Positions 16,328 through 24,971 of a DNA stretch of 64,000 bases are shown here, in pieces. The DNA is from Halolacustris sp051744345. Its GTDB lineage: Bacteria; Actinomycetota; Humimicrobiia; Humimicrobiales; Humimicrobiaceae. The notes under the pieces are model-generated. The model did not search any database, had not been told where the DNA came from, and saw only the letters and a list, made by a program, of their open reading frames with translations. Each line of letters starts with the position of its first letter. The stretch's first letter is position 1. The translations under genes were made by a program, and so were the position numbers. The stretch lies in assembly GCA_051744345.1 (NCBI GenBank), contig JBNJCW010000003.1:1-64000 (forward strand). The letters are read 5' to 3'.

Positions 16328-17836
16328 CTATAAAGTTTCCATTATCCTGTTCATGGCATCCACATAAGCCTTTATGCTGGCTTCTATGATATCGGTACTG
16401 ATTCCGCTTCCCATCACTTCGGTACCGTTAGAGCTTACCACAATCCTTACCGAACCTATGGCATCCTTACCTTCAGATACAGCCTCAATATTGTAATCCA
16501 CCAGCTGGGTTCCCAGGCCGGTTATTGAATCAATAGCCTTAAAGGAAGCATCCACCGGGCCGTCGCCGCATGCAGCCGCCTGGCACATCTTGCCTTCTAT
16601 CTCCATGCCTATGGTTGCAGTAGCCTTGACATTGGTCCCGCTTACAACCTGGTAGAAATCAAGCTTGAAGTGCTGTGCAACCTCCCTTATCTCATCTTCA
16701 ACAATAGCTTTAAGGTCTTTATCGTTTATCTGGCCTTTCTTCTCTGCCAGAGCCTTGAAACGGTTAAATGCTTTTTCCAGATCTTCGCCCTCCAGCTTAA
16801 GGCCCAGCTCTTGAAGCCTTTTAACGAATGCATGCCGTCCGGAGTGCTTGCCCAGAACGAGCCTTGAAGACTTGACCCCGATATCTTCAGGTTTAATTAT
16901 TTCATAGGTTGACCTTTCCTTAAGCATGCCATCCTGATGTATGCCTGCCTCATGGATAAAGGCATTTTTTCCCACAATAGCTTTATTTGGTGCCACCAGG
17001 TAGCCTGTAAGGTAGCGGACAAGGCTGCTGGTGCGCATTATCTCTCCCCTATTGATATCTGTATACACATCCAGGTTCTTTTTCCTGGTATCTATAATCA
17101 TTACTACCTCTTCCAGGGATGCGTTTCCTGCCCTCTCACCTATCCCGTTAACCGCACATTCAACCTGGCTGGCTCCCTTCTCCACAGCCATTATGGAATT
17201 GGCCACTGCCAATCCAAGGTCATCATGGCAGTGCACACTTATGATTACATCATCTATGCCCTCCACATTTTCGGTTAAATGCTGTATCAGCCTGGAAAAC
17301 TCCCCCGGTATAGCATAACCCACTGTATCAGGTACATTTATTATCTTTGCCCCGCTTTTAATGGCAGTTTCAAAAAGCCTGCACAGGAAATCCCGGTCAC
17401 TCCTGGTGGCATCCATAGCCGAAAATTCAACCAGATCCGTAAAGTTTCGGGCTCTTTTCACCGCCCGTCCGGCCATTTCCAGCGCCTGTTCCCTGGTCTT
17501 TTTAAACTGGTACTTAAGGTGTATATCCGAAGAGGATATAAAGGTATGTATAACCGGCTGGAAAGCGCCTTTAAGCGCCTGCCCGGCTGCATCTATATCC
17601 TTGTCTACAGCCCTGGCGAGGGCAGCCACTCCTCTTCCCTTTATGCCTTTGGATATCTCTTTTACCGCTTCGAAATCACTGGCTGAAGAGATGGGAAAAC
17701 CGGCTTCAATTATATCAACATTGAGCTTTTCCAGCTGGTGGGCAATCTCCAGCTTCTCCTTTACGTTTAAATGAATCCCCGGAGCCTGTTCTCCGTCCCT
17801 TAAAGTTGTATCAAATATATATATTTTCCTGGGCAT
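16328..17836 (-). CDS. leuA: 2-isopropylmalate synthase
   Basis: A 502-aa first enzyme of leucine synthesis (2-ketoisovalerate + acetyl-CoA). The catalytic barrel begins with DTTLRDGEQAPGIHL and contains the VHCHDDLGLAVANS metal-binding motif and NGIGERAGNASLEE. The C-terminal regulatory domain (about 395-500) with GDGPVDASFKAID should mediate leucine feedback inhibition. It is distinguished from CimA of the same operon by the GEQAPG motif. It follows serA by 17 nt. Confidence 0.94.
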   Translation of the reverse strand: MPRKIYIFDTTLRDGEQAPGIHLNVKEKLEIAHQLEKLNVDIIEAGFPISSASDFEAVKEISKGIKGRGVAALARAVDKDIDAAGQALKGAFQPVIHTFISSSDIHLKYQFKKTREQALEMAGRAVKRARNFTDLVEFSAMDATRSDRDFLCRLFETAIKSGAKIINVPDTVGYAIPGEFSRLIQHLTENVEGIDDVIISVHCHDDLGLAVANSIMAVEKGASQVECAVNGIGERAGNASLEEVVMIIDTRKKNLDVYTDINRGEIMRTSSLVRYLTGYLVAPNKAIVGKNAFIHEAGIHQDGMLKERSTYEIIKPEDIGVKSSRLVLGKHSGRHAFVKRLQELGLKLEGEDLEKAFNRFKALAEKKGQINDKDLKAIVEDEIREVAQHFKLDFYQVVSGTNVKATATIGMEIEGKMCQAAACGDGPVDASFKAIDSITGLGTQLVDYNIEAVSEGKDAIGSVRIVVSSNGTEVMGSGISTDIIEASIKAYVDAMNRIMETL

Positions 17837-17853
17837 AATAAACCTGCCTGATA

Positions 17854-19440
17854 TTAATCCAAATTAACAATTTTTATATCCTTGAAACCCGACAGTTCCC
17901 TAAATTTTTCCAGCATCTCGGGGGTTACTTCTGCATCCAGATTAAGTCCCATCACCGCATCACCGCTTTTTTTCTTCCTTCCTACATGCATGGCGGCAAT
18001 ATTTACATTAAGCTGGCCAAAAGCCGTACCGATTTTGCCTATCTGGCCCGGTACATCCTTATACCTTAAAAAAGCCATATGCTTTGAAGGAACCATATCC
18101 AGCTCAAATTCATCTATGCCAATAAACCTGGGCTGGTTTTTTTTGCCGGTAATGGTGCCCGATATGGAAAGGCTTTCTTCCTTCCCCTCGCCCTGTACGG
18201 TAATCAGGTTTAAAAAATCACTCGACTCGCTCCTTTTAACCTCTTCCACCTTCAGGCCGTTTTCCTGGGCTATCAAGCCCACATTTACCATGTTTGCCTC
18301 TCTGGAATATTTCCTTAGGATGTTTACCATTACCCTTGATTTTAATACCCTGGTATCATATTCAGAGACCTTCCCGCTGAATATTAATTTTATGGTCTCA
18401 AGATTTCCTTCAAAAAGCCCGGCAAAGAGTGTCCCCATATTATCGCAGAGCTCAAAATAGGGGGATATGGCTTCCATAATCTCCGGCCTAACCGAAGGAG
18501 CATTAACCGGAAAAGCCGGCGCGCGACCCTGGAGCATATCAATGACCTGCTCGGCAATAATGGTTCCTGCCCTGTTCTGGGCTTCAGCGGTGGAAGCACC
18601 CAGATGGGGGGTACACACCACCGAATCCAGTTCAAAGAGAGGAGAGCTTGTACAGGGTTCTTTCTCGTACACATCGATAGCTGCCCCTCCTATATGGCCC
18701 TCTTTTATGGAATCAGCCAAATCCTTTTCCACTACAATGCCTCCTCTGGCCACATTGAGAAGTTTGGTACCCTTTTTCATCTTTTTCAATTCCTTGCTGT
18801 TAAACATGCCCACAGTATCCTTATTTTTAGGAAGGTGTATGGATATAAAATCAGATGAACTGTATATATCTTTTAGTTTATCCGCCTTCCGTATCCCCAG
18901 CTGCTTGAACCTTTCAGTGGATACAAAAGGGTCATAGGCTATTACATTCATTCCCAATCCCATAGCTTTCTTGGCAACCAGGCCTCCAATCTGGCCGAAA
19001 CCAACGATGCCTAAGGTTTTGCCTTCTATCTCTATTCCCTTGAACTTGGATTTTTCCCACTTGCCTCCTTTAAGGGAACTGTCTGCAGAAGGAATCTTTC
19101 GTACCAGAGCCAGCAGCAGCCCGATGGTGTGTTCGGCCACAGTTACCGCATTGCTGGCAGGAGCATTAACCACCACAATGCCTTTTTTGGTAGCAGCATC
19201 AAGGTCAACATTGTCCACCCCAATGCCCGCCCTTCCTATTATCTCCATATTGTCTGCATTACTGATTATATCTGCGGTCAGTTTGGTTGCGCTCCTTATG
19301 ATAATAGCATTATAGCCGCCTATAACTTTCTTCAGCTCTTCTGCATCTATGCCCTTTAGCTCATCAACCGTAAAATGTTTTTCCAGTTTCTGCCTTGCTT
19401 CTGGGGAAATACCGTCAGTTATTAATATTTTTTTATTCAT
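17854..19440 (-). CDS. serA: D-3-phosphoglycerate dehydrogenase
   Basis: A 528-aa long-form SerA: substrate/NAD-binding domains (GIVGFGQIGGLVAKKA near residue 145; catalytic Arg-Glu-His layout with TPHLGAST), an intervening ASB domain (about 330-445), and a C-terminal ACT domain (about 455-525, FLRYKDVPGQIGKIGTAFG) expected to bind serine for feedback control. It starts serine synthesis from 3-phosphoglycerate. Its place among branched-chain genes, next to a class V aminotransferase that could supply the second step, makes this part of the operon a serine module. Confidence 0.94.
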   Translation of the reverse strand: MNKKILITDGISPEARQKLEKHFTVDELKGIDAEELKKVIGGYNAIIIRSATKLTADIISNADNMEIIGRAGIGVDNVDLDAATKKGIVVVNAPASNAVTVAEHTIGLLLALVRKIPSADSSLKGGKWEKSKFKGIEIEGKTLGIVGFGQIGGLVAKKAMGLGMNVIAYDPFVSTERFKQLGIRKADKLKDIYSSSDFISIHLPKNKDTVGMFNSKELKKMKKGTKLLNVARGGIVVEKDLADSIKEGHIGGAAIDVYEKEPCTSSPLFELDSVVCTPHLGASTAEAQNRAGTIIAEQVIDMLQGRAPAFPVNAPSVRPEIMEAISPYFELCDNMGTLFAGLFEGNLETIKLIFSGKVSEYDTRVLKSRVMVNILRKYSREANMVNVGLIAQENGLKVEEVKRSESSDFLNLITVQGEGKEESLSISGTITGKKNQPRFIGIDEFELDMVPSKHMAFLRYKDVPGQIGKIGTAFGQLNVNIAAMHVGRKKKSGDAVMGLNLDAEVTPEMLEKFRELSGFKDIKIVNLD

Positions 19441-19453
19441 AGCCCATCACTTT

Positions 19454-20620
19454 CTAGTTTCCAAAGTAATTGTTTTCATAAAAGACCCTCTGGGCTTCAG
19501 CCACACCCGAGCCTACCTCCAGCTCAAAGCCCAGCTGCCTTAAAGCCATCTCCAGGCTGGATACTGCAGTTAAAACATCAAACATTCCGAACCAGCCCAG
19601 GTGGCCGATCCTGAAAATCTTTCCCTTAAGCTTGCCCTGGCCCCCGGCAATGGTTACCCCGTGCCTGGTCCGCATGATGGCAGTAAGCTCCTTGCCGTCA
19701 ATCCCCCCGGGAACCATAACCGCAGTTACTGAATGGCCCCTGGCCTGGGGATCTTCCACCAGCAGCTTTAGCCCAATCTTTTCAACTGCCCTCTGGGTAG
19801 CCTCCGCAAGGATCTTATGCCTCCTGTATGATCCGGCAAGGCCTTCCTCAAGCAGAATATCCATAGCCTTATTGATGGCTACTATAATGGAAATAGCCGG
19901 GGTCCATGGAGTCTGGGGAGGGTTCCTCCTGGCTGCTTCCCTGGCATTGAGCAAATTAAAATAAAAACGGGGGGTATCAGACTTTTCAATAAGGCCCCAT
20001 GCTTTCTGGCTCACACTTATAAAAGCCGCTCCCGTGGGGGCGCTTAAACCCTTCTGGGAACCTCCAATGACTATATCCATATTCCACTGGTCGGTCTTAA
20101 ACTCGGAAGCGCCCAGACCGCTTATGGCATCCACAATGGTTATGGCATCATAATCCTTGACAATATTGCCTATGGCCTTTGCGTTATTTAAGACCCCGGT
20201 TGAGGTTTCACTGAATTGAAACATCACACCTTTTATAGCCGGATCTCCTTCCAGGGCCTCCTTTATATCCTCAGGATCTACCGCCTGGCCCCATTCATAA
20301 TCAATTGAGGCAAGCTCCAGCCCGTACATCTTTGACAGCTTCTTAAACCTTTCACCAAAATTTCCCGCACTGGCTACCAGCACCTTGTCCCCCGGTGAAA
20401 AAGCATTGGTTACCGCCGCCTCCATTCCGCCGGTCCCGGAAGAGGTAAGTATAAATACATCATTTTGGGTATCCATAAGTTTCTTCAGCTTCTCTGTTGC
20501 AGCCGTAAAAATTTCTGAAAACTCGGGAGACCGGTGATGCATAAGCGGCCTGGCATGTTCCAGCAACACTTCCTCTGATATGGGTGTAGGTCCTGGCGTC
20601 ATTATATATTTTTTAATCAT
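19454..20620 (-). CDS. Class V aminotransferase (serine-pyruvate / phosphoserine type)
   Basis: A 388-aa PLP enzyme of the alanine-glyoxylate/serine-pyruvate aminotransferase family: TPGPTPISEEVL start, SSGTGGMEAAV cofactor loop near residue 60, and the Schiff-base lysine in GGSQKGLSAPTG near residue 190. In several anaerobic bacteria and archaea this family replaces SerC for transamination of 3-phosphohydroxypyruvate. Sitting 13 nt upstream of serA, it most likely does so here, though a glyoxylate role is not excluded. No serB is in the window. Confidence 0.85.
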   Translation of the reverse strand: MIKKYIMTPGPTPISEEVLLEHARPLMHHRSPEFSEIFTAATEKLKKLMDTQNDVFILTSSGTGGMEAAVTNAFSPGDKVLVASAGNFGERFKKLSKMYGLELASIDYEWGQAVDPEDIKEALEGDPAIKGVMFQFSETSTGVLNNAKAIGNIVKDYDAITIVDAISGLGASEFKTDQWNMDIVIGGSQKGLSAPTGAAFISVSQKAWGLIEKSDTPRFYFNLLNAREAARRNPPQTPWTPAISIIVAINKAMDILLEEGLAGSYRRHKILAEATQRAVEKIGLKLLVEDPQARGHSVTAVMVPGGIDGKELTAIMRTRHGVTIAGGQGKLKGKIFRIGHLGWFGMFDVLTAVSSLEMALRQLGFELEVGSGVAEAQRVFYENNYFGN

Positions 20621-20648
20621 TCTTGCTCCTCTCTACGGTCAAAACAAA

Positions 20649-21134
20649 TTATATCTTTTTACTGCCCCTGGTGCAGGCTATCTTCCCTGTCCTGGTAAGC
20701 TCCAGTATCCCGTAAGGCTCAAGCAGCTGGCATAATGCTTCCACCTTGCTCGAGGTGCCGGTAATCTCTATAAGCAGGGACTTCTTGGCCACATCAACTA
20801 TGTTCGCCCTGAAAATATTCACTATTTCCAGTATTTCCGCCCTGTTCCCGGCATCGGTGGCCACCTTGATTAATACCAGTTCCCTCTCCACTATATTTAC
20901 CGGATCAAGTTCCTGTATTTTAAGCACATTTATGAGCTTGTACAGCTGCTTAACCACCTGCTCTATGCCCCGCTGGTCTGCCTGTACCACAATGGTTATC
21001 CTGGATATGCTCTTATCGTCTGTTGTGCCCACCGCAAGGCTGTCAATATTGAATCCCCTCCTGCTGAAGAGCCCTGCTATCTTGGCCAGAACCCCAGCCT
21101 TGTTTTCCACTAATACTGAGATTATATGATTCAT
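20649..21134 (-). CDS. ilvN: Acetolactate synthase regulatory (small) subunit
   Basis: A 161-aa protein with an N-terminal ACT domain (ISVLVENKAGVLAKIAGLFSRRGFNIDSL) and a second ACT-like C-terminal half (GTSSKVEALCQLLEPYGILELTRTG). It activates IlvB and confers valine feedback inhibition. It follows ilvB with a 10-nt gap, with GGTGG ahead of the ATG. Length is normal. Confidence 0.95.
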   Translation of the reverse strand: MNHIISVLVENKAGVLAKIAGLFSRRGFNIDSLAVGTTDDKSISRITIVVQADQRGIEQVVKQLYKLINVLKIQELDPVNIVERELVLIKVATDAGNRAEILEIVNIFRANIVDVAKKSLLIEITGTSSKVEALCQLLEPYGILELTRTGKIACTRGSKKI

Positions 21135-21144
21135 TTATACCACC

Positions 21145-22842
21145 TTAATATTCCCATTCTAACATTTCGCTGATAGGTGCCCCCGGCGCAACCATGGGAT
21201 AAACATTCTCTTCGCTCTCTATCCAGAAATCAACTAAAACAGCATTGTCTATCTCCAGGGCTTTCTTTATGGCCCCCTCAACATCTTTTTTATCGGTTAC
21301 CCTGATTCCGACACCTCCGTATGCCTCCATTAATTTAACAAAATCAACACACTCGCGGATACAGGTATGCGAATATCTTTTTTTAAAGAACAGTTCCTGC
21401 CACTGCCTTACCATCCCCAGATACCCGTTATTTAGAAGCATTATCTTTACCGGTATCTTGCTGCTAACCGCGGTAGCCATTTCCTGGGACACCATCTGTA
21501 TGCTCCCGTCCCCGGCGATATCTATTACCGTCTTATCCGGCCTTCCTGTCTTTGCACCTATGGCTGCGGGCAGGCCGAACCCCATAGTTCCCAGGCCGCC
21601 GGAAGAAATAAAGGTCCTGGGCTGCGTATACTTGTAGAACTGCGCCGCCCACATCTGGTTCTGGCCGACTTCGGTACATATTATGGCATTGCCCTCAGTA
21701 AGTTCATATATTTTTTCCACTATATAAGCGGGTTTGAGGTTAGGAGATTCCTTGTCATACATAAGGGGATATTTTTCCTTCAGTTCCATAAGGTAGGCAA
21801 TCCAGGCCTTCTTTATTTCCACGCTCTTGTCATTATCCAGCTCAAAATACCTCTGTTGCAGGTCAGTCAAGACATCCTTGGCATTGCCCACAACCGGTAT
21901 GGCTGTCTTTACAATCTTGCCTATCTCCGCCGGATCTATGTCTATATGTATAACTTCAGCATTTGGCGCAAAACCGCTTACCTTGCCTGTAACCCGGTCA
22001 TCAAACCTGGCCCCGACCGCTATTATAAGGTCGGCCTCGGTAAAAGCCATATTTGCATACCTTGTTCCATGCATACCCGCCATATTAAGGGCCAGCGGAT
22101 TGTCTTCAGGAAAAGACCCCATGCCCAGAAGCGAAGTGATAACCGGCAGTTTCGCTTTATGTGCAAACCGGGTAAGTATCTCGCTGGCCCCGGAGGATAT
22201 AACCCCTCCTCCGGAGAAAATTACCGGCCTCCTGCTTTCAAATATCTTTCTGGCAGCCTGCTTTATCTGTTTCTGGTTACCCTTGTAGGTCGGCTTATAG
22301 CCCGGTAAATTTATCTCCCCTTCTGCCTTTTCATCAATCATTGCCTGGGATATGTCAACCGGTATATCAATAAGGACAGGGCCAGGTCTTCCCGTGGAAG
22401 CAATATAGAACGCCTCCTTTATGATAGAAGGCAGATTCTTTATGTCCTTTACCAGATAATTGTGCTTGGTTATGGGAGCAGTAATCCCGGTTATATCAGC
22501 CTCCTGGAATGCATCTGTTCCTATCTCCGCCGTGGATACCTGGCCGGTTAGCGCCACTATGGGCACCGAATCCATATAAGCATTAGCGATTCCTGTAACC
22601 AGGTTTGTAGCCCCCGGCCCGGAAGTTGAAACACATACCCCGGTTTTACCCGTAGCCCGGGCATAACCATCGGCAGCATGGGAAGCTCCCTGCTCATGCC
22701 TGACCAGTATATGCTTTATATCTGAATCAAAAAGGGTATCATAAAGGGGTATAACCTTTCCCCCGGGATAGCCGAATATCACTTCCACGCCTTCCTGCTT
22801 CAGGCACTTTATTATCATCTGTGCTCCAGTTATTTTACTCAT
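21145..22842 (-). CDS. ilvB: Acetolactate synthase catalytic subunit
   Basis: A 565-aa thiamine-diphosphate enzyme forming acetolactate or acetohydroxybutyrate. The catalytic Glu is in VRHEQGASHAADGYARA (about residue 50), the ThDP motif begins with GDGSIQMVSQE and runs to NNGYLGMVRQW, and the FAD/middle domain is intact. The start is ATG 22842: AGGAG lies 6 nt upstream of it and would abut the alternative TTG two codons earlier. It follows ilvD across a 110-bp gap in which I see no attenuator. Confidence 0.95.
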   Translation of the reverse strand: MSKITGAQMIIKCLKQEGVEVIFGYPGGKVIPLYDTLFDSDIKHILVRHEQGASHAADGYARATGKTGVCVSTSGPGATNLVTGIANAYMDSVPIVALTGQVSTAEIGTDAFQEADITGITAPITKHNYLVKDIKNLPSIIKEAFYIASTGRPGPVLIDIPVDISQAMIDEKAEGEINLPGYKPTYKGNQKQIKQAARKIFESRRPVIFSGGGVISSGASEILTRFAHKAKLPVITSLLGMGSFPEDNPLALNMAGMHGTRYANMAFTEADLIIAVGARFDDRVTGKVSGFAPNAEVIHIDIDPAEIGKIVKTAIPVVGNAKDVLTDLQQRYFELDNDKSVEIKKAWIAYLMELKEKYPLMYDKESPNLKPAYIVEKIYELTEGNAIICTEVGQNQMWAAQFYKYTQPRTFISSGGLGTMGFGLPAAIGAKTGRPDKTVIDIAGDGSIQMVSQEMATAVSSKIPVKIMLLNNGYLGMVRQWQELFFKKRYSHTCIRECVDFVKLMEAYGGVGIRVTDKKDVEGAIKKALEIDNAVLVDFWIESEENVYPMVAPGAPISEMLEWEY

Positions 22843-22959
22843 AATCAACTCCTAATAAAATCGAGTTAGTAACAACTTTATAACAGTTTTGGTGATTATA
22901 ACATTTTATCCTGCATTTTCAATTACCAAAACCTGCAAAATTATTAAAAAAATATTAAT

Positions 22960-24618
22960 TTACTCCAGAACAGCGCCCCTGGCTGCAGAGGTTACCATCT
23001 TTGCATACCTGGCCAGATACCCTTCATTAATCTTGGGCTCAGGAGGACTCCAAAAAGACAGCCTCCGTTTTATTTCATCCCCGTCCACCAGGAGGTTAAT
23101 GCTGTTTTCCGGGATATCAATCTCTATTATATCCCCTTCTTCAACTATGCATATGGGGCCGCCGGCCTGAGCTTCAGGACAGATATGGCCTATGGATGCC
23201 CCCTTGGTAGCTCCGGAAAACCTTCCGTCGGTTATAAGGGCAACTTCCCTATCCAGCCCGATGCCCGCTATGGCAGAAGTAGGGGAAAGCATCTCCCTCA
23301 TGCCCGGGCCTCCCTTTGGCCCTTCATAACGGATAACCACCACATCTCCGCTCAAAACCTTTCCTGCCAGGATGGCTTCCATGACTTCTTCTTCACTGCC
23401 GTAAACCCTGGCCTTTCCCTTGTGTTTTAGCATCGCCGGATCCACCGCAGACTTTTTAACCACACAGCCCTCCGGCGCCAGGTTGCCCCAGAGTATTGCT
23501 ATCCCTCCATCCTTTGAATACGGGTTTGAAACGCTTCTTATTACTTCACCGTTAGCTATTTTAGCCTCTCCAACATTATCCCTAACAGTGGTTCCGGTAA
23601 CAGTCATCAGCTCTCCGTCTATAAGGTTATTCTGCAACAGCTCATTCATTACCGCCTCTATGCCGCCGGCAAAGTAAAGGTCCTCTATATGGAAATCCCC
23701 TGCAGGGCTCAGCCTACAAAGGTTTGGTGTTTTTTTGCTCACCTGGTTAACCAGCTCCAATGAAAAATCTACCCCTGCTTCCCTGGCTATAGCCGGCAGA
23801 TGCAGGACGGTATTGGTGGAACAACCCAGAGCCATATCTACAGAAAGAGCATTTATAACTGCCTGTTCATTAATAATATCTCTGGACCTTATATCCTTTT
23901 CCACCAGTTCCATGATCTTTGTGCCTGCCATCTTGGCCAATCTTATCCTTTTGGCCAGAACTGCAGGTATGGTGCCGTTGCCGGGAAGGGCAAGCCCTAC
24001 GGCTTCGGACAAACAGTTCATGGAATTTGCAGTATACATTCCCGAACAGCTCCCGCAGGTAGGGCAGGCCTCTTCTTCCAGGCGGTATATATCCTCATCG
24101 CTGTAATCCCCGTTCCTGTATCTGCCAACTGCCTCAAAACAGCTGCCTAAATCAACTGTTCGGCCTTCAATATTTCCCGCCATCATGGGACCGCCGCTAA
24201 TCACTACCGAAGGTATATTTAACCTGGCAGCAGCCATAAGCATTCCCGGGACAATCTTATCGCAATTGGGTATAAGCACCAGCCCGTCAAAGGGGTGGGC
24301 CATGGCTGTAGCCTCTATGCTGTCCGCTATTATTTCCCTGGTAGCCAGTGAGTATTTCATTCCCTTATGGTTCATGGCTATACCGTCACAAACCCCGATA
24401 GTGCCGAATTCCAAGGGTGTTCCGCCGGCAGCCCTTATCCCCGCCTTCACAGCTTCTGCTATCTTATCCAGATTAACATGGCCGGGGATAAGTTCATTTA
24501 CAGAATTGGCCACTCCGATCATTGGCCTGGATATTTCCTGGTCAGTAAGGCCGCAGGCCTTAAGCAGAGACCTGTGCGCCAATCTCTCAACACCTTTTTT
24601 CATATCATCGCTTCTCAA
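22960..24618 (-). CDS. ilvD: Dihydroxy-acid dehydratase
   Basis: A 552-aa Fe-S dehydratase common to valine and isoleucine pathways. Cluster cysteines occur in PNCDKIVPGM (near residue 118) and CPTCGSCSGMYTANSMN (near 190); the C-terminal swivel part has GRFSGATKGASIGH. The family-typical MRSD start is encoded by TTG 24618 with GGAGG 5 nt upstream. It is the first gene of the nine-gene biosynthetic operon. The missing ilvC and the leuB-type dehydrogenase must lie elsewhere. Confidence 0.95.
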   Translation of the reverse strand: MRSDDMKKGVERLAHRSLLKACGLTDQEISRPMIGVANSVNELIPGHVNLDKIAEAVKAGIRAAGGTPLEFGTIGVCDGIAMNHKGMKYSLATREIIADSIEATAMAHPFDGLVLIPNCDKIVPGMLMAAARLNIPSVVISGGPMMAGNIEGRTVDLGSCFEAVGRYRNGDYSDEDIYRLEEEACPTCGSCSGMYTANSMNCLSEAVGLALPGNGTIPAVLAKRIRLAKMAGTKIMELVEKDIRSRDIINEQAVINALSVDMALGCSTNTVLHLPAIAREAGVDFSLELVNQVSKKTPNLCRLSPAGDFHIEDLYFAGGIEAVMNELLQNNLIDGELMTVTGTTVRDNVGEAKIANGEVIRSVSNPYSKDGGIAILWGNLAPEGCVVKKSAVDPAMLKHKGKARVYGSEEEVMEAILAGKVLSGDVVVIRYEGPKGGPGMREMLSPTSAIAGIGLDREVALITDGRFSGATKGASIGHICPEAQAGGPICIVEEGDIIEIDIPENSINLLVDGDEIKRRLSFWSPPEPKINEGYLARYAKMVTSAARGAVLE

Positions 24619-24726
24619 TTTGCCTCCCCGTTAAATTAAAAATATTAAAAAACCATAAACAGGTATACCTTTAATAATATAATAGGATTCAATAGTAAAG
24701 AAAGAAACTATCGGAAATCCTAATAT

Positions 24727-24852
24727 CTAGGATAGGATACCGACTAGTAGCAAACAGACTAAGGAAATAATGACAATCACGGGCAGGCCAAAGCTAAGCC
24801 TTTCTGACGGCTCATATGAAAATAATCTATTTTTTATTGCCTTGCTGCCCAT
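24727..24852 (-). CDS. Possible 41-aa membrane protein upstream of ilvD
   Basis: A minus-strand frame of 41 codons with a hydrophilic N-terminus (MGSKAIKNRLFSYEPSERLS) followed by one hydrophobic segment (FGLPVIVIISLVCLLLVGIL), the layout of a small tail-anchored protein. It fills most of the gap between the protease terminator and ilvD, where no other gene fits. No clear ribosome-binding site is seen. The remaining bases before ilvD probably hold its promoter. Confidence 0.35.
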   Translation of the reverse strand: MGSKAIKNRLFSYEPSERLSFGLPVIVIISLVCLLLVGILS

Positions 24853-24933
24853 AATTTAAAGAATATTTAATTAACTTGTAATATTACCATAGTTAAAACA
24901 GGATAACAATACAAAATTACCAACCAAAATAAG

Positions 24934-24957
24934 CAGGGCCGGCGCTAACCGGCCCTG
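24934..24957 (-). terminator. Terminator of the zinc-ribbon protease gene
   Basis: CAGGGCCGG (24934-24942) and CCGGCCCTG (24949-24957) form a perfect 9-bp GC-rich stem with a 6-nt loop, 14 bp after the stop. On the minus strand it is followed by CTTATTTTGG, an imperfect T-tract. Confidence 0.75.
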
Positions 24958-24971
24958 TAACAAGACTAATC

